From Symbiodinium natans (taxonomy: Eukaryota > Sar > Dinophyceae > Suessiales > Symbiodiniaceae), in NCBI GenBank assembly GCA_905221605.1, contig CAJNDS010000373.1, positions 1 through 64,000 of the forward strand: a DNA stretch of 64,000 nucleotides. Direction: 5' to 3'. Shown piece after piece: positions 41,177-53,052 of the stretch (within the stretch, counting starts at the first letter, position 1; every line of letters begins with the position of its first letter). Below the pieces are notes generated by a model that searched no databases, was not told the origin of the DNA, and worked only from the letters and a program-made list of their open reading frames with translations. The position numbers and the translations under genes are program-made.

Positions 41177-44100
41177 ACTGCACACCAGGTTTAGGCTTCG
41201 ACTCAACATTCTCCGAGCGGTATTCTGATCTAGAAACATCCCCTTGTCCTTCGTCCACCCTCGCAGCCTGCTTCCTTGCAGCACATGTACTTGAACCGAG
41301 CCCACAGGCCGCCCGAGGAGTACCTTAGCTAATAGGGCTTCAGGTGAATGCTGGTGCATGACGCAAGGCTTCTGTTTTCTGTTGCTTTCTTTTGGACTCC
41401 TCCAAGGACCTTCGTGGAGAACAAAAGTAGAACAAACAATGTCAAGCTGGCGCCGTCTTACGTGCGCAGCAGTGCCTCAAGTTGGGGATACTGTGTGCCG
41501 ACCAATTGAGGCATCGTGGCAACAGCCAAGGATAGCCAAGGAGAACTGTGAATCTGCACCTTCACGGCCAGGCGGCTCGAAGTGAACGGCATTCAGCAGG
41601 TCATGTTGAGGACACGCAAAGCGCAAACGACTCAGCACTCTCGTCGATTTGGCCTTTCAGGGAAATGATGGCCAGCCAGCCGAATGTCACTAGCCATCTC
41701 AGCCTGTCACTACAGCTTGTCGGCCGGGACTCTGTCTCCGAAAATTCTCGCACATCTTGTTGGTCAGACCAGACTGGATAGCACTGACCTTATCGCTGAG
41801 CACAGCACTGTTAGGGGCCTGGGAGCGTTCTGCAACTTGCAAGCTCCAGTTTGGACGTCAGTAACTATGAGAGCGCTTGACCCCCAACAAACAACGCCCA
41901 TCGGTAGGCAGATCGGCGGTACCCTCGGGCCAAAGGTTGCCAAAGGATCAGGACCGCGCAGCCCCTGCGCCCGGCAGAACCATCGAAGATCCCTGCAATG
42001 CTGGACAAAGAGCCAAGTCCGGAGGCAGTAGCGCAGGTGTACTTCAAGTGCAGCCGGCCCTCCACCTCTATAGAGTACACGGGCACGGCACGAAGCCACA
42101 CTTAAGCGTTCTGGCAAGACAGGCGAATTCAGCAGGGGTTGACAGAACTGTAGAGCAGGTTGGCCCTGTTCAGGGTCTTCAGCCATATGCAGCGCATCAT
42201 GCCAGGAACATTCTCGACTGAGGGATTTCAGTTCTTCAGGTCTGCATGAGCGTTCCTTCCAGCAACAGGGCAACATATGCAATTTAAACGCCCCAAGCTC
42301 TCAAGTGCCAGCAGAAATAAAAGAACCCAACGTCCTTTTGTTGGGAATATATAGAGGCAGTATAGTAGTAATCGGTGGCATACAAAGTGACAACGGAATT
42401 CGAACAACCCAACCTTTTGAAAACTGTTGTCTTCAATGAAGGCACGTTTCGTATTTGCTCTGGAAATTGCATAGCAGAGCTACATTGAGGAAGTCGATCG
42501 TCTGAAGTACCTTGCCCGGTGCGCAGCGCATCTCCTTGGAAAGAATGGAGTGCGCAGTGGCTGCTCTGCCGCCATCGTCCGAAGGCACTCGCTGTGGGAA
42601 ACAGGCCAATTGGCGCCCAAGACAAGACAAATTAAAGGGAAGTGTCTGTGTCACGGTTGGTTCAAGCAGCACCGTGCAAGAGAACCCCGAAATAGCACTT
42701 TCGGACATGCATCCTAGGGCCTCCAGAAAGGAGAGTCCCGAATCCCAGAAGCCAAGCCAGCAACCAGGACCGCTAGGGTAGGACTTGCGAGGCCAAGCAC
42801 ATAATGAAATCAACTTCAATGACCCCTCCGTGTAGATGTCCTATGCTTGAAGCAAAGCTGCCCAGCTCTCCAAGTCCTCCCACCATGCAGGCCACTGCAC
42901 CGCCTGCGAGAAAAACGGCTTGTCAAGGCTTCATTGAAGTTCAATGGCTGTCACCCCCGTTCTCCATGCCATGGAACATCTGCACCGCCTCACAAAGTGG
43001 AGGCCAAAGAACAAGTAACGAAATGCCTCAAGCAGACTGTCCTGACAGCTGTTGCATCCAAGAATCTACGCCTTGCAGAATTCTGGAAAACATATTATGC
43101 AACGGACGAACATCCTGACATCTCAAACCACTTCTTTCAAGTCCTTACTTCCCTTCTTACTTACTTACTTACTTGTGTAGGCGCCTTCTGATCAGAGGTC
43201 CACCTGAGTTTGGCAGGCGGTTTGGGGCTTATTTCGAAGTCTTGCTTCCTGGCCGAAGTCGCTTCGCCTCGGAAATTGTGCGGTTTGTAATGATCTCCAC
43301 TGGCAGCTCCTGCAACCGAGTGCCGGAGTCACTAGCAAAGATGGAACATGTCACCGAGGTTATTCTGCGGGGCTGGGGCAATTCAGATCAGATCAAGTGA
43401 GAGCACAGCTACGGTGGCTGAGTTGGCTTAAGGCAGATCAAGATTGAACGGGGCAGGGATTGCCAGCACAGGTCCTTGGAGAGCAAAGGGACAAAGCGGC
43501 AATCCTGACATCTTGTACTTCGAAATTTTTACATGCGGTGCCATAACAACGCCGCTACTCTTGACCCCCTTCTCCCGCCGTTGCTGTGGTCTGGTCTTAC
43601 CTTGCCTCCATGGCAGCTGCGGCACAACTACAGTACTGGGTGAGGGCTAACCTCGATCATGATTTGATTCTTGACTGACCCTTTGAGGCACTTCCAACAT
43701 CCTCGCCAAAACCGGACGTGGGACGTCCTTACGAGAAGCCCAGGACTAGCTTGCTTGGGGGTGTTCTTGCAGGGGCGCGAAGGGTTGCACATTGCATGTG
43801 CTTCCCGAGGATCAGGAGCAACTCTTTGGCCTGGCTCCCCCTAGCGGATCCTTGCGACGTCTCGAGCGACAGTGCCATACAGTGCCTGTGTCGTTGTGCT
43901 TTCACATGCTTTCACTATTGCGTTGCAGCTGTGGCCTCTCGGTAATGCGTGTGCATTGCGCTTCGGCTTTTCTCCTAAGGCTTTAAGGCCTGCCGGGCTG
44001 CCACCGCTTCCTGGCATTGCACGTGCGTTGCATTGCTGCCATCTTTGCAGCTCTTGCATCCCTGGCTGGAATCCTACCACGCATTCCCGGCTTTGCGTAT

Positions 44101-44908
44101 GTGCTCTGACTAGTTGGAATCTGTCTGCTCCTGGTACCTATCGGGCCAGCCCTTCCTCCCTGCAGGTTGATCCATAGCGCTGCTTTGACTAGTTCCATCT
44201 ACCAGCTCCCTCTTCCCCATGTATCTTCCCGCAGTGACGTTCTGCTAGGATCGTCTGTTTCGGCGGGTGCCCCTGCCATCTGCCCCTCCCCCCTGCCCCA
44301 AACAAGTCTTGGTCCTGTTGGTTACTTCAAAAACTCGCCCCAAGGAATTATGCAAGGCTCCAGCTTGATGCCTTTCTCCAACTCATGCACAAGGAAGATG
44401 TCCGGCTGCCTGGGCCGCATCTCGCCCCCCTTGAAGAAGGGTATTCTACTGAACAAACAACGATGCAGACCCGGCAGACCCTGCATGCCTACGTCTCTAC
44501 CACGTGCATAAGCCCAAACTGGATCGCGGTCAGGTGACAAGGCTCCTAGCGCCGTGTTGCCAATGCAGCCCCGGGCTACGGCCGAGGTGGGCATCCACAT
44601 AGTTTTGTCCTCAGAAGCCGGCCTTCCCCTACAATGTCTTTTGGGTTCTTTGCTCTGGCTCCAAAGTCCAAAATCTACATTTCAGACCCAACTCGACGCT
44701 GACACTCCAATGCACCTAGCGAAGACAGCCTCCTTAAGTTAACATCCAATGACAAAAGGAGGCATGCTTCCGAAAAACGCGCAACAATCCGAAACAATCA
44801 TTAGTTACTCATTACTTCGAATATGTTCACATGTTCCTATGTCAAGGGGTATATATATGTTTCCTATACTATTTGCTGTTCATGAGAAGTGTAATCGCAA
44901 ACATTCAT
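41177..44908. other. Unique DNA with weak coding-like frames
   Basis: No recognised family. At 41764-42282 both strands carry long overlapping frames. At 43005-43140 (+) the string VTKCLKQTVLTAVASKNLRL and then FWKTYYATDEHPD looks protein-like and might be an exon. A (TTAC)n run lies at about 43154-43175. None of these has paired splice signals, so no gene is called. Confidence 0.35.
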
Positions 44909-45452
44909 TCATGCATGCTTTAGGCGAATGCACTGCTTCCTTCGGCTTCTTGCACTCATAGATGGTTCACGAATTTCGGCTTTTGTGTCTGCTTTTGATT
45001 TGTTCAGAGGGCTCGTGCAGTCGCCTCCCAAAACCCCTCTCAACTTAGAGAACTGAAGCTGGGCCCTGGACAGCGACTCTGAATCGGAACTCAAGCCAAA
45101 ACTGTGAATCCACGAAGAGCGGGGCACATGCAAAGGCTCAGACTGGGCATGGCTTGTGGTCGGGTAAATCACTGGTAGATCCTAGCTAATCTTTCGAAGG
45201 CTAACCCATCGGACCGAGGGGCTGCCATGTGGGCGAAGGCGACCCTGATTGGAGGCTTGAGATGCTGGAGTCGGGTTCAATTTCTAGTGTGGCGAGGGTG
45301 GTCAGCAACTTCCGCGTACCCAAACGAGGCGCGCGCGCGAGATTTGTATAGACTAGAATACTTACGTCAGGATTGGGTGGGACATGCTCCGACTTGGTGA
45401 AGTGACTGTATACATAGGGGCGTCCATCAGGCCCCCGAGCATACCGAGCCAT
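44909..45452 (-). CDS. Candidate two-exon small gene, unknown function
   Basis: Exon 1: ATG at 45452 to 45366, 29 codons (MARYARGPDGRPYVYSH, then FTKSEHVPPNPD), ended by a consensus donor GTAAGTATT at 45365. Exon 2: from 45142, after CCATGCCCAG, to the TGA at 44909, 77 codons (SEPLHVPRSSWIHSFGL..., LSRAQLQFSKLRGVLGG, basic C-terminus). Both exons are in the same phase across the 223-nt intron, so the joined frame is open from ATG to stop, about 106 residues. An in-frame stop lies shortly upstream of the ATG. The DGRPYVYSHFTK segment faintly recalls part of a WW domain, but the signature tryptophans are absent, so no function is assigned. More exons are possible. Confidence 0.35.
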
Positions 45453-46070
45453 GCATCTTCATGGTGACAACAGATTCATATACATGGTACCCCCCCCCCC
45501 CCTCTCCAAAACCCAGCGTCAGGACTGTGTCTTCCTTGAGGCAATATTATGGGCTTTGGCGAAATATCATTGGGAACAGGGTCTGGGCTTTTGCGAAATG
45601 CTTTAGCGGCGAGGGAACCAGTAAGATCTTGGACTAGGTTTCAGCCTAAACCTTCAACAGGTATGTGTCAAAACTTAAAGCTGCTAGTAATTTCTTGATG
45701 GGAACTACTTAATGTTTAGTGATCCCTGAAGGGCTTTTGCCAAGGGCGTACTTGTCAGCTACCGGGACAACTTCGCGCACAAACGGTTTAACTTGGTATT
45801 CAGTTTTATAGGGATGCAAGATTGATCTCGGCCCCTCCACCCTGCTCTTTTGAACCGGAGCTCATCAACGATCGATCGCATACGCGCCAGGTGACCCTGT
45901 GTCCCCTCCTCTCCACCTCTCTCGTGCCCGCACCCTGGACCCCATATTCCAAGTTTTCAGCCCTCTGTCCAACGGGTGCTACACATCCTACACTTTGGAG
46001 TTTTGCCGGCTGAGAAACAACTAATTATGGTTGCTTAACGGCTCTATTCTGCGTCTCTTTCAATTTGACC
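45453..46070. other. Gene-free interval
   Basis: Nothing recognised apart from a C run at about 45488-45502. Confidence 0.4.
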
Positions 46071-47280
46071 CTACGAATCTCCACGACAGTTGTCTTTCCA
46101 TATGCTGCCGAAGTGCGGAGGCACCACAACTTTCCTGGGCTCAAAAACACAGATGTTACCAGAGCCCGTTGCTGCCTGCCATCGATTACCACGAGGTGCA
46201 ACTCTACAGTCTGCAAAAGCGCCGTCTTGAACAAAGCCCGGCTTCTTGTCCTGTGAGTCTGGTCCCTTCCACAGCAGCTTCAGTGAGGCCTTGCCCAATG
46301 CAGCCACCCGAGTGTTCAAGATTGACTTCTCCCAAATGCCCTACAGTGTCACTACAGCAAATAAGTTTTGCTGAAGAAGGTACACCATGGATTGTTATGA
46401 TGTAGTCCGCTGAGTATGAGAGCGTGACAAAGGTTCTTTGACAATTCCAGCCCCCTGCCTTGTCAGCGCTGTCGAAATAATGCACCTGCATAAAAGGCAC
46501 GTGCTGGTCAAGAAATGTCAAGAACACACCATTACGCGCTTCAGGACACCCCAAGCTGATACTTTTCACGCGGCAACTGAACGGCCTACAGTCGCATCCA
46601 GCACGCGAGCCACTGCCGGCAAAAGACTACGCTGGAAGCACGATTGCCGATTGAGGAGGAACCTCGTACGAACTCATAAGATCTCCAAAGAAGCTCTAAA
46701 CTGCAAATCCCCAGAACCTCTCTTGTTGAATTCCAGATATCCACTTCCTGGTTCAGCTTGCAGTCGAATATCAATGCTTGCTTGAGGTCTAGGCGAATTT
46801 TCCTTTGGAAGCCCATGCTTGTATGCTCCGGGTCGTAATTCTTGTTGTTGGGCATGAGGGGCATACGTTTACGCTCTTGCTTGCAGGTCCGAGGTTCTTC
46901 AAAAGGCCAGCTGCCCATCGTCAAAGCCTCGTCGGAAACAGGCGCATGCTTGTTGTTCAACCAGGGCACCTTTAACTTGGAGTCTCCATGGCCCCGTGCA
47001 TTGAGAGAACCCGATCATGAGCTTCGACTTTCACATTCTCGCGCGACAGACAGCTCGTTCAGGTCACCATCAGCTTCGAGCTCCCAAGGCCAAATGGGGT
47101 ATTTTTGCGAAAGCCCGCTGCGTTTTGAAACCCCAAACTCTTGTCCCCAGCATTCAAGCTGAAACTCTCCCCGTGCCCATTGGCCTTGTTGGTGGACTTT
47201 TCCCGCGTGGAGCCACAGCCGGAGACTGTGATGATCTGCGTGGCTTGAAACAATTCAGCAAGGCGTCAACCCGTCAATCC
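46071..47280 (-). CDS. Candidate multi-exon gene or gene remnant, unrecognised
   Basis: Successive minus-strand segments in different frames have strongly protein-like sequence. 47268-47059: LAELFQATQIITVSGCGSTR. About 47011-46780: LNARGHGDSKLKVPWLNNK, then EALTMGSWPFEEPRTCKQERK. About 46480-46390, after TTTTATGCAG: VHYFDSADKAGGWNCQ. 46340-46071, after GACACTGTAG: GIWEKSILNTRVAALGKASL, then FVQDGAFADC, AATGSGNICVFEPRK and FGSIWKDN. Some strings (VDIWN, ATGSGNICVFE) loosely recall WD40 blades, but no repeat periodicity could be shown. Exon limits and phases were not resolved, and the frames might equally be a decayed gene with frameshifts. The plus strand is also open in places. Confidence 0.25.
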
Positions 47281-47283
47281 TAA

Positions 47284-48250
47284 CTTGCTATAAACTGTTG
47301 GAGGCTCAGAGCTTCCAGGGAACAACGAGGGCAACAAACTCTCATCCGCACGTGGATCATGCTCATGCCACGCACGAGTTTTCAAGCAGTCGTGATTTTC
47401 TTCGAGGCTGCTTGATGTTTTCTTGTATTCACGTGATGCCTTGCAAGCTCAAACTGGCCTCCTCGTGGTTCAAGAAGAGGCTAGCGCTATCATCGCAGGA
47501 CAAGTAGAAGGTGTATGTGCCTCGGAATGAGCCAAGGTGCCTTGGGGATCGTCGAAGATAAACATGCAACAATAACTAACTACTCGGGGCAAAAAGAAGC
47601 GTAGCCAGTCCTCAAGGATCCCCATGTCCGTTCAATCACACCAACTACAGTGGCCGCGGCCTGGCTCATTGATCATGAGCACACCAGTCATCCTGCACAA
47701 GACTTTAGCTCATTCAACGTTCTGTATGCGGAAAAATTCTGATGCCCATACCCAGACTCTAGACCGTTGAAAGATGAGCTCTGTCCTCGCCGCAAACTTG
47801 TCGTTCTGTTCCAGGCCATCCCAGGCGTTGCTTTCCGGAAAGTTCACACTTAGCTTTTCAGAGCTGACTTGCTTCTGGACTCAACTGTTATGTGGCACTC
47901 CAAAGCAGCACTTCGCCGAGAGTCCATGAAAGGAAGCAGCGGGTGCGCTCGCTAGCTTACTCCGTCCAACCACTCTATCATCTTTTCATAGGGCATGCAG
48001 TTTAAAAATGTTTTAGGCTGTAGACGGGCCCCCTAGCAAAACACATACCAACAGCAGACACCCTAGGAAAACCTATATACACCAGGTCTGAGCTTGGTTT
48101 TTACATGGGACACCTTGGCAAAACCCACACAACAACCAAGTCAACACTTCGGGCATTGGGTGGGACACCCAAGGAAAACTCATACAAACAGCAGGTCAGA
48201 GCGACTCCCAGGAAACCCATACAAACACCAGGTCCGAGCTTGTTTTAAGC

Positions 48251-48281
<31 letters not shown>

Positions 48282-49540
48282 CCCCCCCGCCCCCTAGCAA
48301 AACCCTACACCTCAAAAGTAGGTTTGGACGGCCAACAAATAGGAAAATAAGAAATCTTGGGCAAACAAAGAGCCTGCCATGCCACCTGCTACAAAAATCT
48401 ACAAAAGACATGCTTCCAAGATGACTGCTTATCATCCAGGCACTGAGCAAGGTTTGCTGGGGATGACCCATGAAGCACCAGCCCCTAGATCAGACTCTCC
48501 CAGCTCGAGAACGTTCCCAACAGCCAAGCCGCTTCGGTTTGACTTCCACCTGCAGGGCAAGTATCGAAGATGAAGATCCAGGGGTTTTGGTTCGATGGGG
48601 TTCGAGCGTCCGATTGAGGACGTGGTAGGCAAGCTAGGGCAGCCATGTGCACATCAAGATGTCCCTCCTTCACCCAAGAACTAATCAAGTGGCCACACAC
48701 CGGCCTTGTCGGGTGTGCGCCACAGAAGGTTGGGAATGGAGCAGTCTTCCTCAATCGAAGGGCAACAGCTCTGAAACAAAGTTCGGGAATGGCCGCCAGG
48801 AGTGGTTGTGGGAGCGGTGGGCCTTGTCCAAAAGGTAAAAGAACTCGGCCTGCACAAGGGCGGCAAGGGACCCAAGCTCGAAGAGTCTAAACAAAAAGCT
48901 GAAAGCATACACAGCCAATACACAGCCTCTGTAAGCAGATTGCTTCATTCCCGAAGAAGGGAATCACAAGCTATCAGACACCCCGCAATGAGAGCTTGGA
49001 ACTCGCACAGCGGGGCGGGGCCTTGACCCCGGGCTGCAACGCATTGTCCGTCAGCCAGCTGTTGCGATGGAGCAAGGTGAATAGATAACCTCTGAAGGCA
49101 CGAGCTCTCAGCATTGCTTCAAGAAGGGGTTTGCGGTTTTCGGGTTCAGCCATGTTTGGCCGCTACGCCGAAAATCCACAGCAATCCCGATCTACCTTAC
49201 AACTTGTGGGGGGGGGGGGTGCCTTCTTTGCCATAAGGACTACATGAAGGAACATCTGTCCCAATGTCATGTGTAGACGACGAAGGCAAAGTGGCTAATC
49301 AGGCAAGAAACCGATGTCCGCCGCCGGAATCATTTGGTGAACGTCGTCAGCCACGCAAGGCTTGTACACGAGGGCCATGTGCTTCTGGAGACGCGGCTTT
49401 GTTGAAGTTGGATGAGGTCGCGGCGGCTTCTTACCCTACAAAAGGCACAAACAGGAAACCAAATTCCTGCAAACGACCAGCAAGCCGCACTGCAACAACT
49501 CTTTGAATTACAAGAAAGAACGAAACATATAGAGGGGGCA
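47284..49540. other. Mostly unique DNA; weak coding-like frames
   Basis: No family recognised. Imperfect direct repeats around GGACACC...GGAAAAC(C)CATACAAAC lie between 48050 and 48240. At 48802-49026 (+) a frame ending VQKVKELGLHKGGKGPKLEE, then SRLLHSRRRESQA, and at 49412-49530 (+) ANDQQAALQQLFELQERTKH, look protein-like but lack supporting signals. Confidence 0.35.
48250..48297. repeat. Long C run
   Basis: More than 40 nearly uninterrupted C residues (one A and one G interruption near the end). Confidence 0.95.
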
Positions 49541-49656
49541 CACATACACACCCACACCCACACATCACACATCACACATCACACATCACACATCACACAT
49601 CACACATCACACATCACACATCACACATCACACATCACACATCACACATCACACAT
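49541..49656. repeat. (CACACAT)n minisatellite
   Basis: At least 12 perfect 7-bp units ACACATC, preceded by CACACCCACACCCA variants. Confidence 0.95.
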
Positions 49657-50049
49657 GCGGGCGGACGGACGGAAAGGTCAAATCAATAATTTCTGTCCGA
49701 ACATGGTCGAGGACTCACAAGTACATGCGGCTCCCACCGTTACAGCCCGAGTTCAAATACAGATAGAGGAACCGACTCACTGCATAGTCCTGCAGCTACG
49801 GAACAAGGACGCCTAGTAAACCCATCATAAACAATCAGCCGCTTCGATTTTTTTGGTAGTTGCAGGATGTTACAGGTGCACGATGGAGCGTCCCCCATCT
49901 CTTCAGTACGTCATGACTAGGCGAAGTGGATTAAAGGCGAGGAAAGTCAACTGGCTTGTTGGTCAAACGTTGAACTTTTAGCGAGGATGATGTTCAACCA
50001 ATGACGTGCGACATGCGAAGGCCTGCGAAAAGTCGGTACGACGCCGGTG
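49657..50049. other. Gene-free interval
   Basis: Nothing recognised in these roughly 390 bases. Confidence 0.4.
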
Positions 50050-50301
50050 TCACGCTGTTAGTGAAGGGCAGATGACGTGCGGTTCAATGCGTGCGTGGTC
50101 AGCATCAGGCTCAAGACGGCCAAAGCAGTGAAACGGGTGGTCGGGTTTTGTGGCATTGCATCCTGATTCTGCGAGCATCACCAAAAAATGTTCAAGATCA
50201 TTCTGCGCCTGATCCATCATCTGCTCTTCAATGCGCTTCGGTGGAGCTTCTGTGTCATTGAATTCTCGCAAAAGCTTCTGAAACCCCATGTGGCGACACA
50301 A
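50050..50301 (-). CDS. Candidate terminal exon, unknown protein
   Basis: Minus-strand frame with balanced, charged, helix-forming sequence: KLLREFNDTEAPPKRIEEQ, then MMDQAQNDLEHFLVMLAESG and a C-terminal CFGRLEPDADHARIEPHV before the stop. A GGGGTTTCAG acceptor-like sequence immediately precedes KLLREF, so the real exon may start near 50283. The other frames of this stretch are stop-rich. No family recognised; an upstream exon was not found. Confidence 0.3.
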   Translation of the reverse strand: MCRHMGFQKLLREFNDTEAPPKRIEEQMMDQAQNDLEHFLVMLAESGCNATKPDHPFHCFGRLEPDADHARIEPHVICPSLTA

Positions 50302-50573
50302 CGTTTGGAAGGCCTAGCTATGACCTAACAGATTCCTCATGCGTAGCAGACTGTGTCCCGTACAAGCTGAACTGTCTAAGTCCCGTACAAGCTACACTGT
50401 TTTCATGTCTTAAATCATATGGAGTTGCTTCAGGCCTAGAACGGGCGAAAAGCGTCGTTAGCACTACTGTATATTATTACAGTTAGATGTTGCATTTTGT
50501 ATGTCCTATGAACAAATTTATGTAGACACAGATAGACTGTACATATGTATGTATGTACATATTGTCTGCTCCC

Positions 50574-50593
50574 GCCCCCCCCCCCCCCCCCCC
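50574..50593. repeat. C run
   Basis: About 20 consecutive C residues. Shorter C runs follow at 51012-51020 and 51186-51194, inside the duplicated segments listed next. Confidence 0.95.
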
Positions 50594-50924
50594 AACCTAC
50601 CCTGATCAACACTTTCGGCCTGGTGTTGGTTGTGGATGTGGGGTTGAGGGGCTCCCAGAGACTCAATGAATCTGGAGTCTGAGCCTCCACACTCCAGAGT
50701 CTATATTTTTCGACTTTAAGACTTGCACAGCGACGTAAGCTGAGCACTTGTTTTCCAAAACCGGAATTGAATTCAGTCGTGTCTATGTACTGAGATTACA
50801 CCCCTAGCAGTGTTATTAACACATTTGTGGTGCCAATACCAGTCTCACGCATATTCTATTCCCCAACAATCAAAACCTGACCATATGTGCTAGCTATGCT
50901 ATGCTTTCCACAACATCTTAAGTG

Positions 50925-51375
50925 TATCCCCAAGCAATCACACCGATCCGTGATGGTAAGCAAAATGTAAAACATGCGCTATTTCGGAGATGTTTTCTCG
51001 AATATATTGTTCCCCCCCCCGTGCCCCCAATAACCAGCGCAGCGCAGAACTTGACAAGAATAAAAATGCTGAACTGGTGGTTTCCTGGAAATTATGCGCG
51101 TAATACAATGGGTGTCATGCCCATGATAATCTAACCTCTGAGAATGGGGTTTTTTCCAGTCGCGATTTATCTTGTCTTGGGAGTCCCCCCCCCCACCTAT
51201 AAGCAGCGCAGAGCCTATAGACAAAACAAAGAAATAATCACTCAAGTGACTATATACAGCGTGCCTGCCCTCGTTAAAATAAGTAGCATAAGCAATAGAA
51301 CTGGTACCACATTTAAAATTAATGCAGATTGCAGTGGCTGCTTTATGAACATGATACAATGAGCATCATGCCCTG
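50925..51375. repeat. Diverged tandem duplication of about 200 bp
   Basis: Two halves share, in order, a C run, a CAGCGCAGCGCAGA / CAGCGCAGAGCC word, an A/T-rich middle and a conserved end (AATACAATGGGTGTCATGCC / GATACAATGAGCATCATGCC). Identity is moderate. The copies are about 180-240 bp apart. Confidence 0.55.
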
Positions 51376-51559
51376 CATGAATGACAATGGGCGAGTGATC
51401 ACATTGGTTAGATGATTATTAAGTATGGTTGTATCAGTTTCATCAATTGTATCATACATAGTTGTTGGGCTGTACTAGTTCTAATCAATAAGTAGTAGAT
51501 CCATGGTCTGAATTAGATTCATTGAATTGGTTATATGAATAGGGTCGTAAGGATGATAT

Positions 51560-52120
51560 GAATACTGATTATAGTGTCTATACTGAATATACTGAATATG
51601 ATATTCTACGTTACCGATTATCATACTGTGCATCAAGTAGATTATCTATCTCAGATATATTACATCTACTAATTGATAGCATCAGCCATACCAATTACAT
51701 CGGTTGTATACTTACCTACACACATTAATCCCTTGCCCCTTTTATTCAATACCCCCCTAATTGTGAAGAAACACTTTCCGGAACATCCTGCCGAAACCGA
51801 CCCCGCCTTTTGAAACCCATTCCGAAATAGGGGGTGGGTTCAGGGCTCCCAAAACAAGCCAATCCTAAACCCTGAAACCCTACACCCTCCTTCCCCCTAC
51901 CTAAAACCTAATCAAACACGAAAGCCTGAAACCCGAACTAAACAGTCGCTTTAGACCCCAAACGTGACATTTGGATAAAAGCATCAAGATAAAAGGAATA
52001 CAGGTTTTAGTGTCTACACTGAAGATACTGAATGTAATACAATCAATACCTTGGCGGCTGCATTCTTTGCATGAACTAAATGGTCTATCTTAGATACATT
52101 CAATATACTAAATGCACCAG
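51560..52120. repeat. Diverged direct repeat (51560-51690 and 51996-52120)
   Basis: Both segments contain GAATAC, TAGTGTCTA, ACTGAA, ATACTGAAT, then ...CATCAAGTAGATTATCTATCT / CATGAACTAAATGGTCTATCT and an A/T-rich end. By eye roughly 70% identical over 125 bp. The second copy lies within the candidate coding segment at 52014-52229, so the first may be a decayed duplicate of it. The local region is A/T-rich. Confidence 0.5.
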
Positions 52121-52229
52121 TTAGATCAATTGTATCAGGCATATCTTCAATATCTACAAGCAGTACATTCATCATCTCTCTCTCTGCCGCTGCATCCCAA
52201 AGGTCCCACTGCATGAGGCAGCCAAACAC
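52014..52229 (-). CDS. Candidate coding segment, unknown protein
   Basis: Minus-strand frame of 71 codons reading WDLWDAAAEREMMNVLLVDI, then EDMPDTIDLTGAFSILNVSK and HAKNAAAKVLIVLHSV before TAG. Very protein-like (alternating hydrophobic and acidic residues). A CTGCCTCATGCAG acceptor-like sequence sits just before WDLWD, and AAG|GTATTG inside it could be a donor. Lies just downstream of the similar segment at 52267-52452, in a different frame, so both may be exons of one gene. No family recognised. Confidence 0.3.
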   Translation of the reverse strand: MFGCLMQWDLWDAAAEREMMNVLLVDIEDMPDTIDLTGAFSILNVSKIDHLVHAKNAAAKVLIVLHSVSSV

Positions 52230-52266
52230 CCACTCAGATTAGCAGGCGTGAAACTTTCAAGCCATG

Positions 52267-52452
52267 TCATGCCGGAGCATCAAGCTGAATGGCGACCTCA
52301 GATGCCGCCATCTCAGCCTTCACTTTCTCCAACCACGGCCCAGGACATTCAGACATTTCTATCACTACCTTCTGTCGTTCAGCATTCTCATCACATATCG
52401 GACACATTTCTCTGCGAGTCAGAAGCAAAACATCATATTTCTTGAGTTGCAT
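52267..52452 (-). CDS. Candidate coding segment with CPIC motif, unknown protein
   Basis: 61 codons from an ATG: MQLKKYDVLLLTRREMCPIC, then DENAERQKVVIEMSE and GPWLEKVKAEMAAS, ending at TGA. Charged, helix-rich and protein-like. Internal AAG|GTAGTG and CTCGCAG| words are possible splice sites. The CPIC pair alone is not enough to call a zinc site. Reads toward 52229-52014; whether the two are joined by an intron could not be settled. Confidence 0.3.
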   Translation of the reverse strand: MQLKKYDVLLLTRREMCPICDENAERQKVVIEMSECPGPWLEKVKAEMAASEVAIQLDAPA

Positions 52453-53052
52453 TTAGTTATAATCAGAGTTGTAACCCTTGAATTCACTGTACTACACATA
52501 CGAATACTATTGCCTATAGACGTTGAAATAGCTTTTTAGCTGTACAATTATATTCAAGATACTAGGTAGAACAACTAAATTAATTGAACATGTGTTTGAA
52601 TTGTTGTGAATTTGCGAGTTTTGTTCATTAAAACATTTCAACTAGATTATGTCTTTTCATGGGTTTAGATGTAAAGTTGTATACAAAATGACTCACGACA
52701 CTTTGATCATAGGAGGTTAGAGCTAAGGGTCCATCAAACAGTTCTCCTCAAGCCAGACGAAAAGAAGGCCGACCATTCTTCAATATGTTACTTACGACCG
52801 ACAGTTCACAAGCAAAAGAAGAAAAAACACACACACACACAAAAAAAAAAAAAAAAATATTGGCTTGAATAAGGTAGCCCTTTACGACGGAAGATAGTAT
52901 TCTTTTACCTAGCAAAAAGCACATATTCAGACAAAGAACAGATATATGTTGTATGCGATGTGTTCCTTGTTGCCTGTGTTGTGTTCTACACTCTAAGTAA
53001 AAAAAAAAACCCATGTTCTATGTTCTAGAACAGATTGTCTATGGCCCATAGG
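52453..53052. other. A/T-rich gene-free interval with poly(A) tract
   Basis: Nothing recognised except A/C-rich and poly(A) sequence at about 52827-52858 and another A run near 52999-53010. Confidence 0.5.
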
